Source: an uncultured Eubacteriales bacterium (GTDB lineage: Bacteria > Bacillota > Clostridia > Oscillospirales > Acutalibacteraceae). From it: a stretch of DNA of 19,501 bases. Location: contig CAOUJG010000014.1 in NCBI GenBank assembly GCA_948537335.1, positions 1 through 19,501 on the forward strand, written 5' to 3'. Made by a program: the position numbers and the translations under genes. Shown here in pieces: positions 1 to 8,432 of this stretch (its first letter is position 1; each line of letters begins with the position of its first letter). A model generated the notes under the pieces. It saw only the letters and a program-made list of their open reading frames with translations. It was not told the DNA's origin and did no database searches.

Positions 1-270
1 CAAAGTTGCGATGATGGACGAGATATTAACCCCAAAACAAGTGACCACCATTAAAATAACTATGCCTCTAAAAATGACTTTTAGCACAGAATTTGAAAAG
101 GAAATGATGCTTTCGTCCATCCGAGATTTAACCATAGCTTCTTTTATTATAGCGATGAGCTTATTTGCAACAAACCATCCGACGAAAAATATCAAAGCCC
201 CCGGCAAAAAGTTATTTATAAAAAAGGATATATACACATGCGGGTTAAGAAAAGAGTCGTTTATATTCAT
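1..270 (-). CDS. MscS-family mechanosensitive ion channel, N-terminal part (runs off left edge)
   Basis: Reading the minus strand from an ATG at 270 gives 90 open codons that leave the window at base 1. Two hydrophobic stretches are visible, about residues 21-42 and 67-90. The last ends in GVNISSIIATL, which matches the start of the pore helix TM3 in MscS channels (the E. coli counterpart reads GVQTASVIAVL before the glycine/alanine-rich pore lining). A charged segment (KEAMVKSRMDES) separates the helices. The family opens under membrane tension to release solutes during hypo-osmotic shock. A weak ribosome binding site (AAAGGCAGG) lies about 9 bases before the start. The gene diverges from the V-ATPase operon. 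The family call rests on only 90 residues and the conserved beta-domain lies outside the window. A plus-strand ORF over the same bases is a shadow. Confidence 0.8.
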   Translation of the reverse strand, partial: MNINDSFLNPHVYISFFINNFLPGALIFFVGWFVANKLIAIIKEAMVKSRMDESIISFSNSVLKVIFRGIVILMVVTCFGVNISSIIATL

Positions 271-330
271 AAAAACAAACCTGCCTTTAATTTTTGTCTT
301 CTTAAAATCATAACTATGCAGTACACTTTT

Positions 331-339
331 ATTATAACA
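331..339 (-). promoter_or_regulatory. Extended -10 promoter for the mscS-like gene
   Basis: On the minus strand this reads TGTTATAAT, a perfect -10 hexamer with the TGn extension. No good -35 hexamer is found 17 bases upstream, which is usual for extended -10 promoters. It lies about 60 bases ahead of the start codon at 270. Confidence 0.6.
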
Positions 340-377
340 CAAGTGCGGCAAAATTTGAGAAGCGGCGCTAAAATTTC

Positions 378-406
378 TTGAAAAGTTTTGGAAACTAATG
401 TATAAT
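378..406 (+). promoter_or_regulatory. Promoter of the V-ATPase operon
   Basis: TTGAAA at 378-383, a 17-base spacer and a perfect TATAAT at 401-406, 33 bases before the first start codon at 439. It is the only consensus-like promoter seen ahead of the nine ATPase genes. Confidence 0.75.
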
Positions 407-416
407 AAATTAGTTT
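392..416. promoter_or_regulatory. Perfect 8-bp inverted repeat around the -10 box: candidate operator
   Basis: AAACTAAT at 392-399 and its exact reverse complement ATTAGTTT at 409-416 flank nine bases that contain the TATAAT. A protein bound here would cover the -10 box and the likely start site, so repression is a plausible role. The arms are AT-rich and partly built from the -10 surroundings, so chance is possible. No regulator gene is present in the window. Confidence 0.4.
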
Positions 417-438
417 GTAAAAAAGGTGATGGTGCGCG

Positions 439-750
439 GTGGTTTCGGATATGATAAATGCAGTCAAGGATATGGAAGATTTAGCTGCCAAGAAGCATGA
501 AGAAGCTAAAAAAGAAGCAGAATTTATGATAAACCAGGCCAAAAAAGAAGCACGGAGCAAAATTGACGCCGCAGTTAAAGAAGCCGGCGCAAAGGCAGAG
601 CTGAGGATTAATTTTGCTAAAAATAACGCGGAAGAGATTTTTAAAAATAAGATGAAAAAGTGCGAAAATGATATCGAGGCCTTGAAGGAAAAGGCGGAAA
701 GTTTAAAGGAACAAGCGATAGAAGCAGTCGTTAACGCTATTGTAAATTGA
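439..750 (+). CDS. ntpF: V-type ATPase peripheral-stalk subunit (NtpF; subunit G/H type)
   Basis: A 103-residue protein that is almost entirely charged helix, with repeating A/K/E heptads (for example AKKHEEAKKEAEF near residue 20 and AKKEARSKIDAAVKEAGAKAEL near 35-56), as expected for the long coiled coil that pairs with subunit E to form the outer stalk joining the catalytic head to the membrane subunit I. Sequence alone would only say coiled coil; the identity rests on its place as first gene before ntpI, as in the Enterococcus hirae ntp order. The GTG start at 439 is chosen because AAAAGGTGA lies 8-9 bases upstream; the internal ATG at 451 lacks that support. There is a 51-base gap to ntpI with no terminator. 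Confidence 0.85.
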   Translation: MVSDMINAVKDMEDLAAKKHEEAKKEAEFMINQAKKEARSKIDAAVKEAGAKAELRINFAKNNAEEIFKNKMKKCENDIEALKEKAESLKEQAIEAVVNAIVN

Positions 751-801
751 GCAATTAGAAATTAGAACAATTATAAGTGCCGAAAAGGTGGTTGCGCAGC
801 T

Positions 802-2832
802 ATGGCGGTTCTTGCGATGAAAAAAGTGAATATATGTGCGCTTAAAAAAGACAGAAAAGCTGTTTTAGAGACGTTGCAGCGGTTGGGCATGGTGGAGATT
901 TCAGACTTGTGTGAAGCTCAGCAGAGCGGCCTTCGTAAAATTGATACTTTTAGCATGCGCTCGATTTTTGATAAGAGTAAGGTCATTGCGCAAAATGCTT
1001 TGGAAGTTTTAGAGAAGTATGAGCCCGAAGAGAAGCCGTTTTTGAGCAATATATGCGGCAAGGATGAGATCTCTAGGCGGAACTATTATATTTTTGCCAA
1101 TGAAGCGGAAGAAATCATGCGAGTTGCGAACGAAATTTTGCGGCTTTCGAAGGTGATTGACGACAAAACGGCAGAAATCGTGAGGATAAATACGCGGATT
1201 GAGGCGTTGTCGGACTGGAAGCTTTTAGACGTGCCAATGAAATTTGCCGGAACTAAGAGAACTGGGGCGTTCATAGGTACGCTGCCAAAGGACGTTTCGG
1301 AGCCGGATCTAAAAGAGGCAATGGCGGAATTACTGCCAAGCGAGGCTAGATACACCTTGGAGGTGCTGCACTCAAGCGCCGAACAGAGCTGCATTTTTGT
1401 TTTGTGCCATGTCGCAGCAGAAAAAGTTGTCTTAGAGGCGCTAAGAAAGCTGGGATTTGCTTACCCGACGGTCTCTACAAAAAAGGTGCCGGCCCTGAAA
1501 ATAGGCAAGCTTTTGGGCAAAATAGACAGCTTGAAAGAGCAGATTTTAATTTCTAAAAAAGAAATAAGAAGTTATAAAGGCCAGCGCAACGCCATTAAGT
1601 TTATGGTCGATTACCACGAGATGCGCTCGCAGAAGTACGAGATGATTGCGAAACTTTTGCACACGAAGAATGTATTTATGCTGAGCGGGTTTATCCCCGA
1701 AAAGTATGCGGCAAAACTGGAGGGGGCCTTGACTTCTAAGTTCAACAGCATTGCTATTGACTTTTCTGTGCCGGTTGCCGAGGAAGAGCCCCCGGTTGTG
1801 CTGCAGAATAATAGCTTTGCTTCGCCGGTGGAAGGGGTGCTCGAAAGCTACAGCCTACCGGGGAGGGGAGAGGTTGACCCGACTTCGGTTATGGCGATTT
1901 TTTATTATGTTTTGTTTGGAATGATGCTGTCTGATGCGGCTTACGGGCTCATAATTGTGGCGGTTTGCGGATTTGTCTTGGCTAGGTACAAAAACATCAA
2001 GACGGGACTAAAAAAGGCGCTAAAGATGTTCTTGTTTTGCGGGGTCTCTACGACTTTTTGGGGCGTCTTGTTTGGTAGCTATTTTGGCGACGCAATCGAA
2101 GTTGTATCCGAGGCATTTTTTGACACGCCAATCAAGGTGCCGGCTTTGTGGTTTGTGCCGCTCAACGAGCCAATGCGAATGCTGGCTTTCTCGTTTGCTA
2201 TCGGGATAATCCACCTATTTACTGGGCTTTTCATGCAGTTATATGAGTTAGTCCGAGCGAAAAAGTTTAAAGACGCCATATACGACGTGTGCTCGTGGTA
2301 CTTGCTGGTGGGCGGGATAATCGTTTATATGCTGTCGGTGCCGATGATAGCTGAGATGCTTGTGCTAAAGTTTATTTTGCCGCCGGGTGTTGGCAAAGCG
2401 GGGGCGATTGCGGCTTTGGTTGGCGCTTTGTTGATATTGCTGACGGCGGGTAGAGAGTCGCGAAACCCGTTCAAGCGGTTTTTGAAGGGACTATATGGGC
2501 TTTATGGCGTGACGGGATATCTCAGCGACATACTCTCCTATTCGCGGCTTTTGGCGCTGGGTTTGGCCACGGGAGTCATCGCCCAGGTGTTCAACAAAAT
2601 GGGCACAATGGCCGGCAACGGCCCGGCTGGAGTGATCTTGTTTGTGCTGGTGTTTTTGGTGGGGCACACCATGAACATCGCGATAAACCTGTTGGGCGCG
2701 TACGTTCACACCAACAGACTGCAATTTGTTGAGTTTTTTGGCAAGTTTTATGAGGGCGGAGGAAGGAAATTTTCGCCGTTCTTCGTAAATACAAAATATT
2801 ATAACGTTACGGAGGATGTTTGCAATGAGTAA
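802..2832 (+). CDS. ntpI: V-type ATP synthase subunit I (membrane stator, a-subunit homologue)
   Basis: A 676-residue protein, the usual length for bacterial subunit I. The first half (to about residue 330) is soluble with coiled-coil stretches, and forms the foot of the peripheral stalks. The C-terminal half carries about seven to eight membrane helices, starting near residue 365 (MAIFYYVLFGMML). The arginines that face the rotor ring are present: R582 in ILSYSRLLALGLATG and R639 in HTNRLQFVEFF, spaced like R573 and R629 of E. hirae NtpI. These act on the ring carboxylate to load and release the ion. The start at 802 follows GGTGG at 787-791, and MAVLAMKKVNICALKKDR is a typical family N-terminus. 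Its stop overlaps the next start by 8 bases, consistent with translational coupling to ntpK. Confidence 0.97.
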   Translation: MAVLAMKKVNICALKKDRKAVLETLQRLGMVEISDLCEAQQSGLRKIDTFSMRSIFDKSKVIAQNALEVLEKYEPEEKPFLSNICGKDEISRRNYYIFANEAEEIMRVANEILRLSKVIDDKTAEIVRINTRIEALSDWKLLDVPMKFAGTKRTGAFIGTLPKDVSEPDLKEAMAELLPSEARYTLEVLHSSAEQSCIFVLCHVAAEKVVLEALRKLGFAYPTVSTKKVPALKIGKLLGKIDSLKEQILISKKEIRSYKGQRNAIKFMVDYHEMRSQKYEMIAKLLHTKNVFMLSGFIPEKYAAKLEGALTSKFNSIAIDFSVPVAEEEPPVVLQNNSFASPVEGVLESYSLPGRGEVDPTSVMAIFYYVLFGMMLSDAAYGLIIVAVCGFVLARYKNIKTGLKKALKMFLFCGVSTTFWGVLFGSYFGDAIEVVSEAFFDTPIKVPALWFVPLNEPMRMLAFSFAIGIIHLFTGLFMQLYELVRAKKFKDAIYDVCSWYLLVGGIIVYMLSVPMIAEMLVLKFILPPGVGKAGAIAALVGALLILLTAGRESRNPFKRFLKGLYGLYGVTGYLSDILSYSRLLALGLATGVIAQVFNKMGTMAGNGPAGVILFVLVFLVGHTMNIAINLLGAYVHTNRLQFVEFFGKFYEGGGRKFSPFFVNTKYYNVTEDVCNE

Positions 2833-3307
2833 TTTGGGAGTGGTTTTGGCTTTGTTGGGGGCTGCGTTGGCCTCTTTGATGGCGGGGATAGGCTCTGCAA
2901 TTGGCGTGGGGATGGCTGGAGAGGCTGCGGCTGGCGTTGTAACAGAGGATCCTGGCAAATTTGGAAAAGTTTTATTGTTGCAGTTGTTGCCGGGCACGCA
3001 GGGAATCTATGGCCTTTTGGTGGCGGTTTTAACGCTTATTCAGATCGGAATTTTGGGCGGCTCTTCGGAGGTATCTTTGGGGCAGGGGCTTTTGTACTTG
3101 GTTTCGTGCTTGCCTATTGCCTTTGTGGGACTTTGGTCGGCCATTCGCCAGGCTAGAGCTGCGGTTTCGGGCATCAGCACCGTGGCTAAGCGTCCGGAGC
3201 AGATGGGCAAAGCCATGATTTTTCCTGCCATGGTGGAGACTTATGCTATATTGGCGCTCTTGGTTTCGGTGCTTTCCATTTTGAACATTCCGAAAATCAA
3301 CGTGTAG
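2825..3307 (+). CDS. ntpK: V-type ATPase rotor-ring subunit K (proteolipid), Na+ type
   Basis: A 160-residue, glycine- and alanine-rich protein of four membrane helices arising from a duplicated hairpin (residues about 5-75 and 85-158). Ten copies form the ring in E. hirae. The ion-binding glutamate is E138 in AMVETYAIL; the first hairpin has Q59 in LLPGTQGIYG. The full E. hirae Na+ ligand set (L61, T64, Q65, Q110, E139) corresponds here to L55, T58, Q59, Q109 and E138, so Na+ coupling is predicted. Two ATGs are possible: 2816 touches the GGAGG at 2811-2815, whereas 2825 lies 9 bases after it and is chosen. The start lies inside the end of ntpI. Confidence 0.97.
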   Translation: MSNLGVVLALLGAALASLMAGIGSAIGVGMAGEAAAGVVTEDPGKFGKVLLLQLLPGTQGIYGLLVAVLTLIQIGILGGSSEVSLGQGLLYLVSCLPIAFVGLWSAIRQARAAVSGISTVAKRPEQMGKAMIFPAMVETYAILALLVSVLSILNIPKINV

Positions 3308-3340
3308 CCGGGATTTATTCTAAGTTGGGAGTTTTTGCCT

Positions 3341-3934
3341 ATGACTGGGTTAGATAAAATATTAAGCTGCATCGATGACGAAGCGAATAAGGACGCCGAA
3401 ATGATACTCGCAGCGGGGAAGCTCAAGGCGAGCGAAGTTTTGGTCAACGCAAAAAAAGAGGCAGAAAAGCGTGCAGAATTGATCATAAAGAACGCCGAAG
3501 ACAAGGCGGAGTTCATCTTGCAAAAGGCCGAATCTAAAGGTAAATTAAAGGAACGCGAGCAAATTTTAGACGCAAAGCGCGAGATAATCGGCTCGGTTTT
3601 AAATGAGGCTAAGGAAAATCTGCGCCGGATGCCGGTTGAAGAGTACTTTGAGGTAATTTTAAAGTTGTGCAGAAAGTATGCTGGCGCCCAAATCGGCGAG
3701 ATAATTTTCTGCGAAGAGGATTTGAAAAGGGTCCCGGCGGGCTTTGAAGGCAGATTAGCAGAAGTGGCGCAGGAAGCTGGAGGAGAGCTTAAAATCTCTG
3801 CCAAAACGCGTGACATTGCCGGCGGATTCATTTTGTCTTATGGCGATATCGAGGAGAATTGCACTTTTGACGCGCTGTTTGATTGCAATTTTGAGCTGTT
3901 GTCCGACGAAGTGAATGAAATATTGTTTGCGTAA
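3341..3934 (+). CDS. ntpE: V-type ATPase subunit E (peripheral stalk)
   Basis: A 197-residue protein with a charged N-terminal helix (residues 1 to about 85, rich in A/E/K: KKEAEKRAELIIKNAEDKAEF) followed by a mixed alpha/beta C-terminal domain ending with AGGFILSYGDIEENCTFDALF, the conserved subunit E signature in which the GG-hIL-hGDIExN pattern is typical. The helix pairs with NtpF and the globular end binds subunit B at the top of the head. ATG 3341 is chosen because GGGAG at 3327-3331 lies 9 bases away; an in-frame TTG at 3335 would be only 3 bases from it. There is a 33-base gap from ntpK and 39 bases to ntpC, with no terminator. Confidence 0.95.
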   Translation: MTGLDKILSCIDDEANKDAEMILAAGKLKASEVLVNAKKEAEKRAELIIKNAEDKAEFILQKAESKGKLKEREQILDAKREIIGSVLNEAKENLRRMPVEEYFEVILKLCRKYAGAQIGEIIFCEEDLKRVPAGFEGRLAEVAQEAGGELKISAKTRDIAGGFILSYGDIEENCTFDALFDCNFELLSDEVNEILFA

Positions 3935-3973
3935 TCCTAAAAAAGCGGATTAAAACGGGAAGGGAGCGAGGCG

Positions 3974-4957
3974 ATGAAGTGGCAGTACACCTATGCTGTC
4001 GCGCGGATACGGGCACGGGAGCTCTCTTTGCTCTCGGAGCAGGACGTTAGCCGGCTGATAGCTTGTGAGTCTTACGAAGAGTGCGTGAATGCGTTAAGGG
4101 ACAAGGGCTGGGGCGACGAAGCTCTAGACGCCAAGGGCCCTGATTGCGACTATCAGCTGATGCTGAAAGCAGAAGAACAGAGGCTTTGGCAGCTGGTGTC
4201 AGAGTTAGTGATCGATAGAGCGCCATTTCGGGTGATTTTGCTGCCGATAGATTATCACAACTTGAAGGCCGCCATAAAGGGCTATATAACGGAGTCTTTG
4301 GAAGATGACCTCTTCATGCCGGGCGGAACGGTGGACATTTCACGTTTGACCAAATGCATAGAAGAGGGCGATTTTGCGAATTTGCCGCAAGGAATGGTCG
4401 AGCCTGCCCGTGAAGCGTTTGAGAAGCTGCTCCACACTGGAGACGGCCAGCTGTGCGATAATATTATCGATAAAGCCTTGCTAAATGCGATTAAGGCTGA
4501 AGGTGATGGCTCTAAAGTTGGGCTGATAAAAGTATACGCGGAGTTTTTTGTGGCTAGTGTAAATATAAAGGTCGCGCTTCGTGGCCAAGCAATGCATAAA
4601 GGGCGCGAATTTTTGAGTTCTGAGTTGGTTGCATGCGACTCTCTGGATGTTAAGAAATTGGCGGAAGTAGCAATGATGAACCAGACGGACTTGTTTGAGT
4701 ATTTGGAGATCACGTCTTATGCGGATGTGGTGCCTTTTGTTGCGGAGTCTTTGCAAAAGTTTGACATTTGGCGCGACAACAGGATTATTGAGCTTATTGG
4801 GGCCGAAAAGTACGATTGTTTTTCGATTGGTCCGATTATTGCTTACGTTTTAGCCCGCCAGAACGAGATAAAGGTCGCTAGGATTATTCTTTCGGGCAAG
4901 CGAAATTGCGTTGAAAATGGCTTGATAAAAGAGAGGGTACGGATGATGTATGCGTAG
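3974..4957 (+). CDS. ntpC: V-type ATPase subunit C (central-stalk funnel, d-subunit homologue)
   Basis: A 327-residue, all-helical protein, the normal length for subunit C, which sits on the membrane ring and connects it to the D-F rotor shaft. Family features include the start WQYTYAVARIRARELSLL, the central PIDYHNLKAAIKG (residues about 95-108) and the end NEIKVARIILSGKRNCVENGLIKERVRMMYA, a strongly conserved C-terminus. A purine-rich GGGAGCGAGG precedes the ATG by about 4-8 bases. Its last 8 bases overlap the start of the next gene, a coupled arrangement. Confidence 0.97.
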   Translation: MKWQYTYAVARIRARELSLLSEQDVSRLIACESYEECVNALRDKGWGDEALDAKGPDCDYQLMLKAEEQRLWQLVSELVIDRAPFRVILLPIDYHNLKAAIKGYITESLEDDLFMPGGTVDISRLTKCIEEGDFANLPQGMVEPAREAFEKLLHTGDGQLCDNIIDKALLNAIKAEGDGSKVGLIKVYAEFFVASVNIKVALRGQAMHKGREFLSSELVACDSLDVKKLAEVAMMNQTDLFEYLEITSYADVVPFVAESLQKFDIWRDNRIIELIGAEKYDCFSIGPIIAYVLARQNEIKVARIILSGKRNCVENGLIKERVRMMYA

Positions 4958-5264
4958 AATAGCGGTGGTTGGCGAAAGAGACAGCATTTATGGGTTTGCG
5001 GCTCTTGGGCTGGAGGTTTTTCCGGTAAAGGACTCGAAGGAAGCCCGAGCCATTGTAAAGCGGCTGATAAACGAGGATTTGGCGGTGATATTTTTGACGG
5101 AATCCATTATTGCCGAGATTTATGACGAATTGCTAGAACTCACGGCGGAAATGCAGGTTTCGATCATACCGATCCCTGGCGTGGCGGGAGAAGCTAGACT
5201 TGGCATGAAGGCTTTGAAGGAATCCGTCATAAAGGCCGTGGGGACGGACATTTTATTTTCATAA
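4950..5264 (+). CDS. ntpG: V-type ATPase subunit F (central rotor; ntpG in E. hirae)
   Basis: A 104-residue alpha/beta protein with the Rossmann-like start IAVVGERDSIYGFAALGLEV, followed by AVIFLTESII and SIIPIPGVAG, all typical of V/A-ATPase subunit F. The protein binds subunit D in the rotor shaft and in related enzymes modulates ATP hydrolysis. Naming differs among species: this is subunit F in general nomenclature but ntpG in E. hirae. ATG 4950 overlaps the stop of ntpC (TAG 4955-4957); GAGAGGG upstream is about 12 bases from the start, so coupling with ntpC translation is likely. Confidence 0.95.
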   Translation: MRRIAVVGERDSIYGFAALGLEVFPVKDSKEARAIVKRLINEDLAVIFLTESIIAEIYDELLELTAEMQVSIIPIPGVAGEARLGMKALKESVIKAVGTDILFS

Positions 5265-5284
5265 ATAAGTTAGCAGGTGAAATG

Positions 5285-7051
5285 ATGGGCAAGGGCATTA
5301 TAAAAAAGGTCGCGGGGCCGCTTGTTATCGCGGAAAACATGAAGGACGCGAATATGTTTGACGTGGTTAAGGTTAGCGACGAGCATTTGATCGGCGAAAT
5401 TATCGAGATGCACGGCGACAAAGCTTCGATTCAGGTTTATGAGGAGACTTCGGGGCTTGGGCCGGGCGCGCCGGTCGAGTCGACAAAAGAACCGCTGAGC
5501 GTTGAGCTTGGTCCGGGGCTTATCGGCAGCATTTTTGACGGAATTCAGCGGCCGCTAGATGACATTATGAAAGCCTCGGGGAACAACCTGAAGCGAGGAG
5601 TCGAGGCGCCGGCGTTAAAGCGAGACAAAAAATGGGAGTTTGTCCCCCGAGTTAAGGTCGGAGACGAAGTCGAACCTGGCGACATCATCGGAACTGTCGC
5701 GGAGACAGAGTTGGTCAAGCACAGAATAATGGTGCCAAATGGCGTGTTTGGCGTCGTTGAGTCGATAGAAGCGGGCAGTTATGCAGTGGATGAGGCCGTC
5801 GCTACGATAAAAACCGAAAAAGGTGCAAGAGAGCTGACCCTGATGCAGAAGTGGCCCGTTAGAGTGGGCAGGCCGTACAAAAAAAAGATGTTGCCCAACA
5901 TGCCGCTAATCACGGGACAGCGGGTCATAGATACGCTTTTCCCTATCGCTAAGGGCGGAGTAGCCGCTGTGCCGGGGCCTTTTGGAAGCGGAAAGACCGT
6001 GGTGCAGCATCAGCTGGCCAAATGGGCGGATACGGATATTGTTGTTTACATTGGTTGCGGAGAGCGCGGCAACGAAATGACGGACGTTTTGAATGAGTTC
6101 CCGGAGTTGATTGACCCAAAAACGGGGCAGTCTTTGATGAAGCGTACGGTTTTGATTGCGAACACTTCGGATATGCCGGTCGCGGCGCGCGAAGCTTCGA
6201 TATACACGGGCATCACCATTGCCGAATATTTTCGAGACATGGGCTATTCTGTGGCGCTCATGGCAGACTCAACTTCGCGGTGGGCCGAAGCATTGCGGGA
6301 AATGTCCGGACGATTGCAAGAGATGCCCGGCGAAGAGGGATATCCGGCGTATTTGGGTAGTAGGTTGGCGCAGTTTTATGAGCGTGCCGGCCGAGTTATG
6401 TCTTTGGGCAAAACCCCGCGAGAGGGCGCGTTATCCGTTATTGGAGCGGTTTCTCCACCGGGGGGGGATATATCCGAGCCCGTGGCGCAGGCGACTTTAC
6501 GGATCGTAAAGGTTTTTTGGGGGTTGGACTCTTCGCTGGCGTACAAGCGGCATTTTCCGGCGATAAACTGGCTAAACAGCTACTCCTTGTACGTGGACAC
6601 TTTGTCGGACTGGTTCAATTGCAACGTGGATTCGGAATTTATACGGCTGCGGACGCGGATGATGCGGCTTTTGCAGGAGGAGGCCGAGCTTGAGGAGATT
6701 GTGAAGCTGGTTGGAATGGACGCTTTGTCGGCACAGGATAGGCTAAAGCTAGAGGTGGCGCGGTCGATTCGGGAGGACTTCTTGCATCAGAACGCCTTCC
6801 ACGAGGAGGACGCCTACACGACGATAGACAAACAGTGCCTGATGATAAGGCTGATCTTGGAGTTTTACGATTTGGCGCGACAAGTACTAGAAAGCGGCGC
6901 GCAGATAGAGCTTTTGCTGAGTCTGCCGGTAAGAGAGCGCATTGGACGGTTTAAATATATTTCTAATTTAGAAAGTAAAAATGAATACGATAGCATAGCG
7001 CGGGCGATATCGGAGGAGATTGGAGCAACATTAAAGAGGGAGGATTTTTGA
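5285..7051 (+). CDS. ntpA: V-type ATP synthase catalytic subunit A
   Basis: A 588-residue catalytic subunit. The Walker A loop GPFGSGKT is at residues 231-238, with K237 and T238 as nucleotide contacts, followed by VYIGCGERGNEMTDV containing the catalytic-site glutamate region, then ALMADSTSRWAEALREMSGRLQEMPGEEGYPAYL. The A-specific non-homologous insertion lies between the N-terminal barrel and the P-loop (about residues 115-185). It hydrolyses or makes ATP at the A/B interfaces in the A3B3 head on the cytoplasmic side. Two adjacent ATGs occur at 5282 and 5285; AGGTG at 5275-5279 is 5 bases from the second, which is chosen. The stop TGA shares one base with the next ATG (TGATG). Confidence 0.97.
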   Translation: MGKGIIKKVAGPLVIAENMKDANMFDVVKVSDEHLIGEIIEMHGDKASIQVYEETSGLGPGAPVESTKEPLSVELGPGLIGSIFDGIQRPLDDIMKASGNNLKRGVEAPALKRDKKWEFVPRVKVGDEVEPGDIIGTVAETELVKHRIMVPNGVFGVVESIEAGSYAVDEAVATIKTEKGARELTLMQKWPVRVGRPYKKKMLPNMPLITGQRVIDTLFPIAKGGVAAVPGPFGSGKTVVQHQLAKWADTDIVVYIGCGERGNEMTDVLNEFPELIDPKTGQSLMKRTVLIANTSDMPVAAREASIYTGITIAEYFRDMGYSVALMADSTSRWAEALREMSGRLQEMPGEEGYPAYLGSRLAQFYERAGRVMSLGKTPREGALSVIGAVSPPGGDISEPVAQATLRIVKVFWGLDSSLAYKRHFPAINWLNSYSLYVDTLSDWFNCNVDSEFIRLRTRMMRLLQEEAELEEIVKLVGMDALSAQDRLKLEVARSIREDFLHQNAFHEEDAYTTIDKQCLMIRLILEFYDLARQVLESGAQIELLLSLPVRERIGRFKYISNLESKNEYDSIARAISEEIGATLKREDF

Positions 7052-8430
7052 TGCCGAAAGAGTACAGAACGATAGAGGAAGTTGCCGGCCCTTTGATGTT
7101 GGTGAGGGATGTTGAGGACGTGAACTTCGATGAGCTGGGCGAAATAGAGCTTGCAAACGGAGAAAAACGCCGGTGTAGAGTGCTTGAAATTGACGGGACG
7201 AATGCTTTGGTGCAGCTGTTTGAGAATTCTGCGGGGATAAATCTTTCGAACAGCAAGGTGCGATTTTTGGGTAGGAGCATGCAGCTTGGTGTCTCGATTG
7301 ATATGCTGAGTCGAGTTTTTGACGGTTTGGGGCGGCCCATTGACGGTGGCGCAGAAATTTTGCCAGAAAAGCGAATGGACATAAATGGCTTGCCGATGAA
7401 CCCTGCTGCGAGAAATTATCCGCAGGAGTTTATTCAGACGGGCGTTTCGGCGATTGATGGCTTGAATACGCTCGTTAGAGGCCAAAAGTTACCGATTTTT
7501 TCTGCCAGCGGATTGCCTCATGCAAAGCTGGCGGCGCAAATAGCGCGCCAGGCTAAGGTTCGCGGTGCGCAGGAGTCTTTTGCGGTTGTTTTTGCGGCGA
7601 TGGGCATCACTTTTGAGGAGTCGCAGTTTTTTGTTGAGAGCTTTGAGGCCACCGGCGCCATAGACCGGACGGTGATGTTTTTGAATTTGGCCAACGACCC
7701 GGCGGTTGAGCGCATCGCAACGCCCAAGATGGCCTTGACGGCGGCGGAGTTCTTGGCTTTTGAGAAGAATATGCACGTGCTTGTGATCATGACGGACATC
7801 ACGAACTATGCCGACGCTTTGAGGGAGGTTTCGGCCGCACGCAGAGAAGTTCCAGGTCGGCGCGGATATCCAGGCTATATGTATACGGATTTAGCTTCGA
7901 TTTACGAAAGGGCGGGACGTCAGAAGGGGAAAAAGGGCAGCATCACGCTTATTCCGATTCTGACGATGCCTGAGGATGACAAAACTCACCCGATCCCAGA
8001 TTTGACAGGATATATAACAGAGGGGCAAATCATTTTGAGCCGAGAATTGTTTAGAAAAGGCTTGACGCCTCCGATTGATGTTTTGCCGTCACTTTCGCGC
8101 TTAAAGGATAAGGGAATCGGCAGGGGTAAGACTAGAGAAGACCACGCGAATACGATGAACCAGCTGTTTTCGGCGTACGCTAGGGGCAAGGAGGCTAAGG
8201 AACTTATGATAATCCTCGGAGAGGCGGCGCTTACGGACATCGACAAACTTTACGCTAAGTTTGCGGACGCCTTTGAGGAGGAGTACGTCTCGCAGGGGTA
8301 CGAGAACGACAGAAGCATCGAGGAGACGCTGGACATCGGCTGGAAGCTGCTTTCGATTTTGCCGCGCAGCGAACTCAAGCGGATTAAGGACGAGTATTTG
8401 GACGAATATTACGGAAAAAGTGGTGACTAA
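7051..8430 (+). CDS. ntpB: V-type ATP synthase subunit B (non-catalytic)
   Basis: A 459-residue partner of subunit A. As expected for B it has the RecA-like fold signatures (GVSAIDGLNTLVRGQKLPIF, VLVIMTDITNYADALREVS, RREVPGRRGYPGYMYTDLA) but no Walker A loop: the equivalent position reads SASGLPHAK. The arginine finger that reaches the A-subunit nucleotide is R350 in LPSLSRLKDKG, the same number as in E. hirae NtpB. Start: ATG 7051 is 7 bases after GGGAGG (7038-7043); an in-frame TTG sits at 7048 directly before it and is less likely. One-base overlap with ntpA keeps A and B expression linked. Confidence 0.97.
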   Translation: MPKEYRTIEEVAGPLMLVRDVEDVNFDELGEIELANGEKRRCRVLEIDGTNALVQLFENSAGINLSNSKVRFLGRSMQLGVSIDMLSRVFDGLGRPIDGGAEILPEKRMDINGLPMNPAARNYPQEFIQTGVSAIDGLNTLVRGQKLPIFSASGLPHAKLAAQIARQAKVRGAQESFAVVFAAMGITFEESQFFVESFEATGAIDRTVMFLNLANDPAVERIATPKMALTAAEFLAFEKNMHVLVIMTDITNYADALREVSAARREVPGRRGYPGYMYTDLASIYERAGRQKGKKGSITLIPILTMPEDDKTHPIPDLTGYITEGQIILSRELFRKGLTPPIDVLPSLSRLKDKGIGRGKTREDHANTMNQLFSAYARGKEAKELMIILGEAALTDIDKLYAKFADAFEEEYVSQGYENDRSIEETLDIGWKLLSILPRSELKRIKDEYLDEYYGKSGD

Positions 8431-8432
8431 TT

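Noticed and set aside
11..313. Plus-strand 100-codon ORF at the left edge
   Set aside because: It lies opposite the MscS-like gene, whose minus-strand translation has membrane helices and a family motif; the plus-strand product has none.
267..560. Minus-strand 97-codon ORF across the ATPase promoter
   Set aside because: It runs through the consensus promoters and the first half of ntpF; it is a shadow without family features.
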